Made by a program: the position numbers and the translations under genes. The notes beneath the pieces were generated by a model that saw only the letters and a program-made list of their open reading frames with translations, did not search any database and had not been told where the DNA came from. From assembly GCA_905372865.1 (NCBI GenBank), contig CAJPQT010000023.1, forward strand, positions 1-35,647: a DNA stretch of 35,647 bases, given 5' to 3'. Origin of the DNA: an uncultured Centipeda sp. (lineage in GTDB: Bacteria > Bacillota > Negativicutes > Selenomonadales > Selenomonadaceae). Shown here one piece after another: positions 15,432 to 22,926 of this stretch (positions are counted from its first letter, which is position 1; each line of letters opens with the position of its first letter).

Positions 15432-15460
15432 TTGCATTTTTCTCATCGGCGCGTTATAAT
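15432..15460 (+). promoter_or_regulatory. Promoter of tRNA-Ala
   Basis: TTGCAT (15432-15437), 17 bp, TATAAT (15455-15460), 16 bp before the tRNA. Confidence 0.8.
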
Positions 15461-15476
15461 GTCCCATGTCAGTCAC

Positions 15477-15552
15477 GGGGACGTAGCTCAGCTGGGAGAG
15501 CACCAGGTTCGCAATCTGGGGGTCGAGAGTTCAATCCTCTTCGTCTCCACCA
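15477..15552 (+). tRNA. tRNA-Ala (anticodon CGC)
   Basis: A 76-nt cloverleaf including an encoded CCA end. The acceptor stem GGGGACG pairs with CGTCTCC and has the G3-U70 wobble pair that identifies tRNA-Ala. The anticodon stem CCAGG/TCTGG holds loop TTCGCAA, anticodon CGC at its centre, reading GCG. The T arm has TTCAATC. Confidence 0.95.
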
Positions 15553-15565
15553 TTATTGACTATGC

Positions 15566-15598
15566 ACGGAGGAATCCATCTGGATCCCTCCGTTTTTT
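15566..15598 (+). terminator. Terminator of tRNA-Ala
   Basis: ACGGAGG-AATCC, loop, GGAT-CCCTCCGT and a run of T, starting 14 bp after the tRNA. Confidence 0.85.
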
Positions 15599-15615
15599 GG
15601 TAGGGAGGCACTGTC

Positions 15616-16104
15616 ATGTTTCACAAAATGCGGCGCACCGTTCAACAGATGTCCTACGAGGAGGCAGAGGCAGTGCTCCTGCACAGCTCGGCGGGCGTGC
15701 TCGCCCTCACGGGCGACAAGGCGTTCCCCTACGCCGTCCCCCTCAGCTACGTCTACGACGGCGAGCACATCTATTTTCACAGCGCGACCGAGGGACACAA
15801 GATCGATGCGATCCAGCGGAATCCGAACGCATCCTTTGCCGTCATCGACCAGGATGAGGTCATTCCCGAGAAGTACACGACTGCGTACCGCAGCGTCATC
15901 GTCTTCGGCAGCGTCCGCATCATCGAGGATGAGGTGGAAAAACGTGCCGCCGCTCGCAAACTCGCCCTCAAATACGCACCGGACAATACCGAGCAACAGC
16001 ACAACGAGATGATCGACCGCACATGGGAGAGGTTCTGCATGCTCGAGATGAGCATCGCCCACATGACGGGCAAAGAGGGACGTGTCCTCACAGAGAAAAG
16101 ATAA
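15616..16104 (+). CDS. Pyridoxamine 5'-phosphate oxidase-family (NimA-like) protein
   Basis: A 162-aa protein of the split-barrel PNPOx family, closest in layout to NimA/5-nitroimidazole reductase-like proteins: an N-terminal basic RRTVQQMSYEEAEAVL helix, GVLALTGDKAFPYAVPLSYVY strands, HSATEGHKIDAI (heme/flavin region with a conserved His), and FAVIDQDEVIPEKYTTAYRSVIVFG. These usually bind FMN, F420 or heme; the substrate cannot be told from sequence. ATG 15616 follows GGGAGG. The gene stands alone between two terminators. Confidence 0.85.
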   Translation: MFHKMRRTVQQMSYEEAEAVLLHSSAGVLALTGDKAFPYAVPLSYVYDGEHIYFHSATEGHKIDAIQRNPNASFAVIDQDEVIPEKYTTAYRSVIVFGSVRIIEDEVEKRAAARKLALKYAPDNTEQQHNEMIDRTWERFCMLEMSIAHMTGKEGRVLTEKR

Positions 16105-16115
16105 TACAACGACAA

Positions 16116-16150
16116 GAAAAACGGTCACGCATATTGCGTGACCATTTTTT
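16116..16150. terminator. Bidirectional terminator
   Basis: GGTCACGCA / TGCGTGACC stem with a 3-nt loop, A-run before and T-run after, between convergent genes. Confidence 0.9.
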
Positions 16151-16166
16151 GACGGAGCAACAACAT

Positions 16167-17594
16167 CTATCCCTCAACATTCAGCACGATGAGCTTCTCC
16201 TCGGTGAGTTCACGGATGGCGTAGGCAGGGCCCTCGCGGCCGATGCCGCTTTCCTTCACGCCGCCGTAGGGCATGTTGTCCATGCGGAAGGTTGCGCCGT
16301 CGCCGATGATCACACCGCCGACCTCGAGATGCTCGGCGCAGTAGTTCGCAACGGAGAGAGAGCGCGTAAAGACACCCGCCTGCAGGCCGTAGCGCGTATC
16401 GTTGACCGCCGCAACGGCTTCCTCGATCGTATCGTACGGGATGATGCTGAATACAGGCGCAAACGTCTCCTCAGAGACCACCTTCATCGCGGTGGTAACG
16501 TCTGTGAGTACGGTCGGCTCGTAGAATGCACCCGTCCGATTTCCGCCCGTGAGGACACGCGCTCCCTCATCCTCTGCCTCATCCACCCACTCCTCGATGC
16601 GCTGTGCCTCGCGCTCGGAGATCATGGGGCCGATCTGCGTGTGCACGTCCATGAGATCACCGCTGCGGAAATTCCGCGCAGCCTCCGCCGCTGCCCGACA
16701 GAACTCCTCATAGATGCTGCGCGATACGTAGACACGCTGACAGGAGATGCAGACCTGCCCCGCATTCACAAACGCATGGCGTGCGCAGTGCTCGGCGACC
16801 CATGTGATGTCATCCACATCCTCGTGCACGATGTTTGCGGAGTTCGAGCCAAGCTCCAAGGAGATACGGCGAAAGCCAACCGCCTCGTGGAGCGCCTTGC
16901 CGACAGGAACGCTGCCCGTGAACGAGAACATCCGAATGCGCTCATCGGCGGTGAGTAAACGGCCAATCTCCCCTCCCTCACCATAGACGAGGTTGAGGCA
17001 GCCCGCAGGAAGTCCCGCCTCCTGAAACACGTCACAGAGGAGCGATGCCGTGAGCGGCGTTGCCGAGGCGGGCTTGTAGACAACGGTATTGCCCGCCGCA
17101 AGCGCAGGGCCGATCTTGTGCGCGGCAAGGTTCACGGGAAAGTTGAACGGCGTAATCGCGCACACGATACCGAGTGGGCGGCGGATGGTGAACGCTACAC
17201 GACCTGCGCATCCGGGTGCCCCAGCGAGCGGCACCGTCTCACCGCGTAGGCGCTTCGCTTCCTCTGCCGAGAGAATCAGCGTCTGATAGGCGCGATCGAT
17301 CTCACCGCGTGCATCGCGGATGGGTTTTCCCGCCTCGGCAGACAGTGCCGCCGCAAACTCCTCGCGCCGCTCGTGCATGAGATTTGCCGCACGCATGATG
17401 ATCTCATAGCGCTCGTACGGACTGAGACGCACCTCGCGGAAGGCACGCTCCGCCGCGTCCACCGCCGCACGCACCTGCTTTTCTCCGGCTGCGGCGATCT
17501 CCGCGATCTGCTCCCCCGTTGCCTTGTGATAGACGGGAAGCGTGTCCTCGCCACAAACACGCCTGCCGCCGATGAGCATTTTGATGGTCTTCAT
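16167..17594 (-). CDS. NAD(P)-dependent aldehyde dehydrogenase
   Basis: A 475-aa protein of the aldehyde dehydrogenase superfamily, oxidising an aldehyde to the acid with NAD(P). Visible residues: N151 in ITPFNFP, FTGS (225-228) of the nucleotide loop, general base E247 in LELGS, catalytic C282 in NAGQVC, and the C-terminal GGVKESGIGREG. The length is normal. The sequence style (IRRPLGIVCAITPFNFPVNL, SLELGSNSANIV) resembles the lactaldehyde/non-phosphorylating glyceraldehyde-3-phosphate group, but the substrate is not certain. GGAGGA precedes ATG 17594. It is a single gene with its own promoter and a shared terminator. Confidence 0.9.
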   Translation of the reverse strand: MKTIKMLIGGRRVCGEDTLPVYHKATGEQIAEIAAAGEKQVRAAVDAAERAFREVRLSPYERYEIIMRAANLMHERREEFAAALSAEAGKPIRDARGEIDRAYQTLILSAEEAKRLRGETVPLAGAPGCAGRVAFTIRRPLGIVCAITPFNFPVNLAAHKIGPALAAGNTVVYKPASATPLTASLLCDVFQEAGLPAGCLNLVYGEGGEIGRLLTADERIRMFSFTGSVPVGKALHEAVGFRRISLELGSNSANIVHEDVDDITWVAEHCARHAFVNAGQVCISCQRVYVSRSIYEEFCRAAAEAARNFRSGDLMDVHTQIGPMISEREAQRIEEWVDEAEDEGARVLTGGNRTGAFYEPTVLTDVTTAMKVVSEETFAPVFSIIPYDTIEEAVAAVNDTRYGLQAGVFTRSLSVANYCAEHLEVGGVIIGDGATFRMDNMPYGGVKESGIGREGPAYAIRELTEEKLIVLNVEG

Positions 17595-17628
17595 TGTGGT
17601 ATCCTCCGTACAGATTCATTTTCTTTCA

Positions 17629-17657
17629 ATTATAAAGCGCGTGCACAAAAGTGGCAA
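17629..17657 (-). promoter_or_regulatory. Promoter of the aldehyde dehydrogenase gene
   Basis: On the minus strand, TTGCCA (17657-17652), 17 bp, TATAAT (17634-17629), 35 bp before the start. Confidence 0.7.
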
Positions 17658-17713
17658 GTCCCCCTCCTAATCTGCGCGAATATATCTATTATATCCATTG
17701 CGAGAGATTTTCA

Positions 17714-17741
17714 TTGACAGCGACTATTCATGCCGTATCCT
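17714..17741 (+). promoter_or_regulatory. Possible promoter of the iron/cofactor uptake operon
   Basis: TTGACA (17714-17719), 16 bp, TATCCT (17736-17741). Just downstream GAATATCATTC (17748-17758) is a weak dyad in the place where a Fur-type operator would sit, but it does not match a full Fur box. Confidence 0.4.
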
Positions 17742-17801
17742 CGACATGAATATCATTCGTGTTTAGGAAATACGCAGTATTCTCACAGAAAGGGATTTTT
17801 C

Positions 17802-18833
17802 TTGCACATCAAAGCTATGCTCGGCTCGCCGCCCGCACTCGCCATCCTGCTCGCCTTGGTCGCCGTCTGCGCGGTCTCGGCGGGCAGTGTCTCCGTTGCA
17901 CCATCCGACACGCTCGCCATCATCACGGCAAAGCTCGCGGGGCACATCCCCGCCGTTGATCCTGCGCTCACGGATATTATATGGTCGCTGCGCGTGCCGC
18001 GCGTCCTGCTCGCAATGACAGTGGGAGCGGGACTGGCGCTTGCGGGTGTCGTCATGCAGGCGAGTGTGCAGAATCCGCTTGCGGAGCCGTTCATCCTCGG
18101 CATTGCCTCGGGCGCATCCGTCGGCGCGACACTCGCGATCCTCATCGGGTCGGCGGCGATCCCGTTCGGTGTGCCGGGCTGCGCCTTCCTCGGGGCGATC
18201 CTTGCGACGCTCGCCGTCCTCATGCTCGCGGGGATTCATCGGCGCGTCTCGACCGTGAAGCTCGTGCTCGCGGGTGCGGCGATCAGTGCGCTCTGCGTCG
18301 CGGCGACCAATTTTATCGTCTATATGGCGGCGGACGCGGAGGGGATGCAATCCGCGGCGTTCTGGACGATGGGCAGCCTTGCCGATGCGAAATGGCACAG
18401 CCTCTTCCTGCCCGTTCTCATCGTCATCGCACTCGCTGTCTACTTTCTCTCCCAACTGCGCACGCTCGACGTGCTCCTGCTCGGCGAGGAGCTTGCCGTG
18501 ACGCTCGGCATCGACGCAAGTGCAAAACGCCGCCTCTACATGGGGCTTCTCGCGCTGCTGACGGGTGTCCTTGTCGCGACCTGCGGCATCATCGGCTTCG
18601 TCGGACTCGTCGTGCCGCATCTCGTGCGTGCATTTACGGGTGCGTCCCATCGTCGGCTGCTGCCCGCCGCGCTGCTCGTCGGTGCGATTTTCCTCGTCGC
18701 CTCTGACCTCCTCGCGCGTACTCTGCTGCCGGCGGGCGATCTTCCGATTGGCATCATCACCGCGCTCATCGGCGCACCGCTCTTCATGAAGCTGCTCTTC
18801 GGCAGCAGCGGAAACTTCGGAGGCGGACGATGA
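17802..18833 (+). CDS. FecCD-family ABC transporter permease
   Basis: A 343-aa integral membrane protein with about ten helices, of the BtuC/FhuB/FecCD family that moves iron-siderophore, heme or cobalamin through the inner membrane. The start chosen is TTG 17802, because AAAGGG lies 7 nt before it; ATG 17817 has no ribosome site, and the in-frame ATG at 17730 would give a polar extension. Family motifs: SLRVPRVLLAMTVGAGLALAG, MQASVQNPLAEPFILGIASG, GFVGLVVPHLVR and the C-terminal LPIGIITALIGAPLF. The stop overlaps the next start (ATGA), the first of three such overlaps. Confidence 0.9.
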   Translation: MHIKAMLGSPPALAILLALVAVCAVSAGSVSVAPSDTLAIITAKLAGHIPAVDPALTDIIWSLRVPRVLLAMTVGAGLALAGVVMQASVQNPLAEPFILGIASGASVGATLAILIGSAAIPFGVPGCAFLGAILATLAVLMLAGIHRRVSTVKLVLAGAAISALCVAATNFIVYMAADAEGMQSAAFWTMGSLADAKWHSLFLPVLIVIALAVYFLSQLRTLDVLLLGEELAVTLGIDASAKRRLYMGLLALLTGVLVATCGIIGFVGLVVPHLVRAFTGASHRRLLPAALLVGAIFLVASDLLARTLLPAGDLPIGIITALIGAPLFMKLLFGSSGNFGGGR

Positions 18834-19603
18834 AAAATATTCACATCGAGGGTCTGAAATTCTGCATCGGTGCAAAGGAGATTCTGCACGGCATCACCGC
18901 CGACCTCCCCGCCGACCGCTTCGTCGCACTCCTTGGACCAAACGGCTGCGGCAAGTCCACCCTGCTGAAACACCTCTACCGCGTCCATCGCGTACAGACG
19001 GGAAAGATTACGATGGACGACACGCCGCTCGCAGAAATTCCGCTGCGCACGGCGGCACAGGAGATCGGTGTCATGGGACAGTTCCACGCCGTCGACTTTG
19101 ATTTCAGCGTGGAGGAGATCGCCCTCATGGGACGCGCTCCGTACAAGGAGAGCTTCGAGGAGGACACAGAGGAGGATCGCGCACTCGTCTCTGCTGCGCT
19201 TGCACTCGTCGGCATGATGGACGCGGCCGAGCGCTCCTTCAATGAACTCTCGGGCGGCGAGCAGCAACGCGTCATGCTCGCGCGCTGTCTCGTGCAGGAG
19301 CCGCAGCTGCTCATCCTCGATGAGCCGACAAACCATCTCGACATCAAGTATCAGCTGCATATACTTGAGCTGGTCAAAAGCCTCGGTATCGGCGTGATTG
19401 CCGCGCTCCACGACCTCAACCTCGCGGCGATGTACGCCGATCTCCTCGTCGTTATGAAGGCGGGGCGCATCGAACGAATTGGAGCGCCGAGGGACATCAT
19501 CACAGAGGAAATGCTCGAACGCATTTATGGCGTGCGTGCAAACGTTACCTACGATGCGGCGGGGCTGCCGCTTGTCGACTACCGCACGGAGCAGATGCCA
19601 TGA
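18830..19603 (+). CDS. ABC transporter ATPase (FecE/FhuC type)
   Basis: A 257-aa ATP-binding subunit for the permease upstream. Walker A GPNGCGKST at 36-44, signature LSGGEQQR at 140-147, Walker B LLILDEP at 160-166, and the switch His in ALHDLN. FhuC-type ATPases of siderophore and cobalamin importers have the same length and layout. Start ATG 18830 overlaps the permease stop by 4 nt. Confidence 0.95.
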   Translation: MKNIHIEGLKFCIGAKEILHGITADLPADRFVALLGPNGCGKSTLLKHLYRVHRVQTGKITMDDTPLAEIPLRTAAQEIGVMGQFHAVDFDFSVEEIALMGRAPYKESFEEDTEEDRALVSAALALVGMMDAAERSFNELSGGEQQRVMLARCLVQEPQLLILDEPTNHLDIKYQLHILELVKSLGIGVIAALHDLNLAAMYADLLVVMKAGRIERIGAPRDIITEEMLERIYGVRANVTYDAAGLPLVDYRTEQMP

Positions 19604-20649
19604 ATGCGACGCAGACAAAGGGAAGGACACTCCGCCGCATCACTAATATGCTGCGCCTCCTCCCCCTGCTCGCCTTCAGCGCCCTCATCCTATCGCTCGC
19701 GGCGACGGATGGGCGCGGCTCGTACGCGAGGGACACGGTGTCGGACGGCATCGCATACACAACATCGGACAGTGAGGGACGTCCTGCTGCGTTCACACTC
19801 GCCCATACACCGGAGCGCGTGCTCGTCTCCTACCCGGGGGCGACGGAGCTGCTCATCGACCTTGGCCTTTCGGATCGCATCATCGGAACGATTGCACCCT
19901 ACGGTGCAGAGCCGCCCGCCTATGCAGACGCATACGCGGCACTTCCGATTCTTGCCGCGCCCTACGTCCCGAGCCGTGAGGAGGTTGTGGCGCTCCGCCC
20001 CGATCTCATCATCGGGTGGTCGCATCATTTTACGCCCGAGGCGCTTGGCGATGTCTATTCCTATTTCGACCGCAGCATCGGTGCGTACATTGTCCCCGCC
20101 ACCGTGCGCAAGGGACACCCGAGCCTAGAGGAAACGGTCTATCCGTTTATCAAAGATATGGGTCATATCTTCGGTGTGGAGGAGCGTGCGGCGGCGTATA
20201 CCGCAGGGCTGAAGGAGCGCGTCGCCGCCGTTGAGGCACGGACAGCGGCGCGCGGACAGCGCTATACTGCGATGATCTTACAGGCGCACGGCAGCAGTCT
20301 CTACAGCATGTACGGCCCTGCCTACATCATCGACGACATCGCACGCAAGGCGGGGGCGGACAACATCGTCGACCGCCAGATGCGCGCCGTCGGTCCCGAG
20401 CGCGTCCTTGGATTTGCACCCGAGGTCATCATCTATGTGAATCCGAAGGATTACACGGAGGCGAAGGCACGCGCGGAGCTGCGCGGCGACCCAAACCTCC
20501 AAAATATGAAAGCCGTACGGGAAAACCGCATCATCATCGTGAATTTTTCCGACGTCAACAACGGGAACGGGCGCTGTATCACGGCGCTTGAAGATATAGC
20601 CGCAGGGCTGGATGCCCTCAGGGATGAATTAGAAGGGATGAAAAGATGA
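19600..20649 (+). CDS. Periplasmic iron/cofactor-binding protein (FecB/BtuF type)
   Basis: A 349-aa class III substrate-binding protein. It begins with a basic stretch and a hydrophobic signal or anchor (about 17-36), with no lipobox Cys, so it is either cleaved or held in the inner membrane by the anchor. The fold is seen from PERVLVSYPGATELLIDLGL, then REEVVALRPDLIIGWS, a long helix region, and IYVNPKDYTEAKARAEL near the C-terminus. It passes ligand from the outer-membrane receptor to the ABC permease. Start overlaps the ATPase stop by 4 nt. The ligand is unknown; siderophore, heme or cobalamin are all possible. Confidence 0.88.
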   Translation: MNATQTKGRTLRRITNMLRLLPLLAFSALILSLAATDGRGSYARDTVSDGIAYTTSDSEGRPAAFTLAHTPERVLVSYPGATELLIDLGLSDRIIGTIAPYGAEPPAYADAYAALPILAAPYVPSREEVVALRPDLIIGWSHHFTPEALGDVYSYFDRSIGAYIVPATVRKGHPSLEETVYPFIKDMGHIFGVEERAAAYTAGLKERVAAVEARTAARGQRYTAMILQAHGSSLYSMYGPAYIIDDIARKAGADNIVDRQMRAVGPERVLGFAPEVIIYVNPKDYTEAKARAELRGDPNLQNMKAVRENRIIIVNFSDVNNGNGRCITALEDIAAGLDALRDELEGMKR

Positions 20650-22562
20650 AAAAATCAATACTCAGCGGACTGATTGCGGGCGCACTCACCGTTGGCATGG
20701 GCTGTGCTGCAGCGCCGGCAAGTGCGGAGGAGGCAGCAGGTGAGGCGATGCAGTCCTACACACTGGACGATATCGTCGTCACGGCGAGCCGCAGCGAGAC
20801 GGCGATCAGCGACGTGCCGGCGGATGTCACACTGATCTCGGAAGAGCAGATCGAGCGCGGCAACTACAAGAGCGTCTCCGATGCCCTCAAGGGTGCGAAC
20901 ATCAACGTCGTGCAGAAGGGCTTTGCCGCCTATCCCGTCATCAATGGCGACACACGCGTCCTCGTCATGGTGGACGGCAAAAAGGTCAACTGGGATCACC
21001 TCATGGTCAGCGGCGATGATAACGCAATCAACGTTGATCAGGTTGCCATCGGCGAGGTGGAACGGATCGAGATCGTGCGCGGGCCAAACTCCTCGCTGTA
21101 CGGCGAACGCGCCGTCTCGGGCGTCATCAACATCATCACGAAGCGTCCGGCGGCGGGGAAACCGAGCGGCTCCGTCAACATACAGCTCGGCTCGTGGGGT
21201 GAGAAACGTGCGGGGATAAACGTCAGCGGCGGCGATGAAAAGAATATGATCCGTATCGACGCAGCACATGAGCGCCGCAAGGATTTCCAGTATAAAAATG
21301 CCGAAGGAAACAAACGCACCTTCGGAAACAGTGATATTGAGCATACAGACTATAACATCGCCTATGACCGTATCATGGGCAACGACCGCCTGACCGTGGA
21401 CTACAGCCGCCATGAAGCAGACGACGGCTATGGCATTTCCCTCAGCGACCCGAAAGAAGGCATCCCTTATTACAAATCCCGTCTACGTACGACGGACAGT
21501 GTATACGGCATAAGTTATATGTTCGGCGCGAAAAAGGACGGCGAGGGCACGTTCCTGCGCTACTATCACAGCACATCGAATGCCGACGGTCCTTTTGATT
21601 CCTCGTTCGGACCGTCCCCCTACACCCACAACCTCCGCCGCGATACCTTCGAGGGGCAAAAACTCTGGATGCTCGGCAATAAAAATATGCTCGTCGCGGG
21701 AGTCCTCTGGGCGCGTGACAAGATGCACGAGGAGAACAGCGGAACGCTTGATGTGTCCGCCACAACCAAGGCACTCTTCCTCGAAGACGACTGGCAGCTC
21801 GGACAGGGCTACGCGCTCAAGCTCGGCTCGCGCTTAGAGCATCACAACGAATACGGCTCCGATGTCGCGTCGCACATCAGCCTGAACAAGAAGTTTGACC
21901 GCAAAACGCACGCCTACATCTCGTGGGGACAGGCAGTCAACAACCCGACGCTCAAGATGCTCCATGCCAATACAGCGTTCATGCTTGGCAACCCGAATCT
22001 CAAGCAGGAGAAGTCCCACACCTTCACCATCGGTGCTGACAGTCAGATCACGCGCAAGTGGAATGTGTCCGCGAGCCTCTACCGCAGCAAGGTGAAAAAC
22101 GCGCTGAACTGGGTATGGAGCGGACGCACAAGCTATTACAACACGGAGCGTGAGGATCGGCGTGGGATGGAACTGAGCACACGCTATCGGGCGAGCGATA
22201 TGTGGACGATTCGCGCCGCATACAGCTATGCACACGTCGAATCCACCGACCGCTATAAAGGCTACCTCTCCACAAATACCCGCCCGAACGGCTACAATCT
22301 CGGGCTCTCCTACACGCAGGGGAAATGGGACGCCGATCTCGACCTCAACTATGTAACGGGACGCAGCAAAGAGCGCTTTACAGATTCCCGCTATCTGACG
22401 CTCGACCTCGGCGTGAACTATCACATCTCGCCGGAGTTCAAGGTCTATCTGAAGGCACTGAACCTCACGGATGAGAGCTATGAGACCATCGGCTATACGA
22501 CGCTTGGTGCATATGCCGCGCCGAGCCGCCACTTCATCCTTGGCGGAACGTACAATTTCTGA
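20646..22562 (+). CDS. TonB-dependent outer-membrane receptor
   Basis: A 638-aa outer-membrane receptor. A signal peptide (1-27, ending ASAEE) is followed by a TonB-box-like TLDDIVVTASR, and a plug domain (about 50-160) with the standard IEIVRGPNSSLYGERAVSGV. The remainder is a 22-strand barrel with alternating strands and a C-terminal aromatic residue (FILGGTYNF), as barrel-assembly substrates require. It takes up a ligand across the outer membrane using TonB energy; no tonB/exbBD lies in the window. It overlaps the binding-protein stop by 4 nt and ends the operon before a strong terminator. The receptor being last and translationally coupled is an unusual arrangement. Confidence 0.95.
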   Translation: MKKSILSGLIAGALTVGMGCAAAPASAEEAAGEAMQSYTLDDIVVTASRSETAISDVPADVTLISEEQIERGNYKSVSDALKGANINVVQKGFAAYPVINGDTRVLVMVDGKKVNWDHLMVSGDDNAINVDQVAIGEVERIEIVRGPNSSLYGERAVSGVINIITKRPAAGKPSGSVNIQLGSWGEKRAGINVSGGDEKNMIRIDAAHERRKDFQYKNAEGNKRTFGNSDIEHTDYNIAYDRIMGNDRLTVDYSRHEADDGYGISLSDPKEGIPYYKSRLRTTDSVYGISYMFGAKKDGEGTFLRYYHSTSNADGPFDSSFGPSPYTHNLRRDTFEGQKLWMLGNKNMLVAGVLWARDKMHEENSGTLDVSATTKALFLEDDWQLGQGYALKLGSRLEHHNEYGSDVASHISLNKKFDRKTHAYISWGQAVNNPTLKMLHANTAFMLGNPNLKQEKSHTFTIGADSQITRKWNVSASLYRSKVKNALNWVWSGRTSYYNTEREDRRGMELSTRYRASDMWTIRAAYSYAHVESTDRYKGYLSTNTRPNGYNLGLSYTQGKWDADLDLNYVTGRSKERFTDSRYLTLDLGVNYHISPEFKVYLKALNLTDESYETIGYTTLGAYAAPSRHFILGGTYNF

Positions 22563-22573
22563 TTTCGCCCATC

Positions 22574-22620
22574 GCACACAAAAAGGGAGCAGACGAATAT
22601 CTGCTCCCTTTTGTGCTTTT
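22574..22620 (+). terminator. Terminator of the uptake operon
   Basis: GCACA-AAAAGGGAGCAGA, 6-nt loop, TCTGCTCCCTTTT-GTGC, then TTTT. A long stem starting about 11 bp after the receptor stop. Confidence 0.92.
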
Positions 22621-22636
22621 CTATAAAGAAAATACG

Positions 22637-22645
22637 TGCTATAAT
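22637..22645 (+). promoter_or_regulatory. Extended -10 promoter of type I toxin mRNA, locus 2
   Basis: TGC directly before TATAAT (22640-22645). The -35 is weak. The predicted start is near 22652, just before CGACTGGTGA, the 10-nt sequence whose complement is at 22858-22867. Confidence 0.55.
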
Positions 22646-22673
22646 GAATCCAGCGACTGGTGAATGTCGGTTT

Positions 22674-22690
22674 ACTCCCTTTGTGGGGGT
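22674..22690 (+). promoter_or_regulatory. Hairpin covering the toxin ribosome binding site, locus 2
   Basis: ACTCCC, loop TTTGT, GGGGGT. The G-run is the ribosome site of the toxin. Same design as 15190-15205 at locus 1, but with a different sequence, which supports selection for the structure. Confidence 0.6.
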
Positions 22691-22697
22691 GATGTGC

Positions 22698-22775
22698 GTG
22701 ACGCTTTTTGAAAAGCTCTCGCTTCTGATTGCAGCGGCAACGCTCGTGGTCAACATCATATTTCTGATTAAATAA
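22698..22775 (+). CDS. Small hydrophobic holin-like type I toxin, locus 2 (25 aa)
   Basis: A 25-aa peptide reading MTLFEKLSLLIAAATLVVN followed by IIFLIK. The start GTG 22698 is preferred, with GGGGGTG about 7 nt upstream; ATG 22692 in the same frame would add MC and sits nearly on that site. The pattern of a short T-L-[FY]-E-x-L-S-L-[LM]-I start, one hydrophobic helix and a final Lys is the typical form of the Firmicute putative holin-like toxin family. A consensus promoter faces it from downstream, and an antisense terminator begins within 3 nt of the stop codon. Confidence 0.75.
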   Translation: MTLFEKLSLLIAAATLVVNIIFLIK

Positions 22776-22777
22776 CA

Positions 22778-22876
22778 GAAAAAAGAACCGTACGCGCGGT
22801 TCACGTCGGCTCCTCTTTCAAGAAATCTAATTTCGCAGGAGAGACCGGCGGTTCCAATCACCAGTCGTCCTTTTGT
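22778..22876 (-). ncRNA. Predicted antisense antitoxin RNA, locus 2
   Basis: From the consensus promoter at 22883-22911 a transcript would start near 22876 and end at hairpin GAACCGCGCGTACGGTTC followed by a T-run (22802-22778), about 99 nt. It covers only the toxin mRNA's 3' untranslated part. Its 5' region carries CGACTGGTGA, identical to the toxin mRNA 5' end. It has no coding frame. Exact ends are inferred. Confidence 0.65.
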
Positions 22877-22882
22877 ATTTTC

Positions 22883-22911
22883 ATTATATCCATCCCCCTA
22901 CAAAATGTCAA
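22883..22911 (-). promoter_or_regulatory. Consensus promoter of the antisense RNA, locus 2
   Basis: On the minus strand, TTGACA (22911-22906), 17 bp, TATAAT (22888-22883): perfect boxes and spacing. It points away from the sirtuin gene and toward the toxin. Confidence 0.85.
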
Positions 22912-22926
22912 GCAAGGAGGTACACG

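Noticed and set aside
17748..17758. GAATATCATTC as a Fur box before the uptake operon
   Set aside because: Only a short imperfect dyad is present; it does not reach the usual 19-bp pattern, so it is noted but not annotated as an operator.
22692..22697. ATG 22692 as the start of the locus 2 toxin
   Set aside because: It lies almost directly on the GGGGGTG ribosome site. GTG 22698 has correct spacing and gives the usual length for this toxin type.
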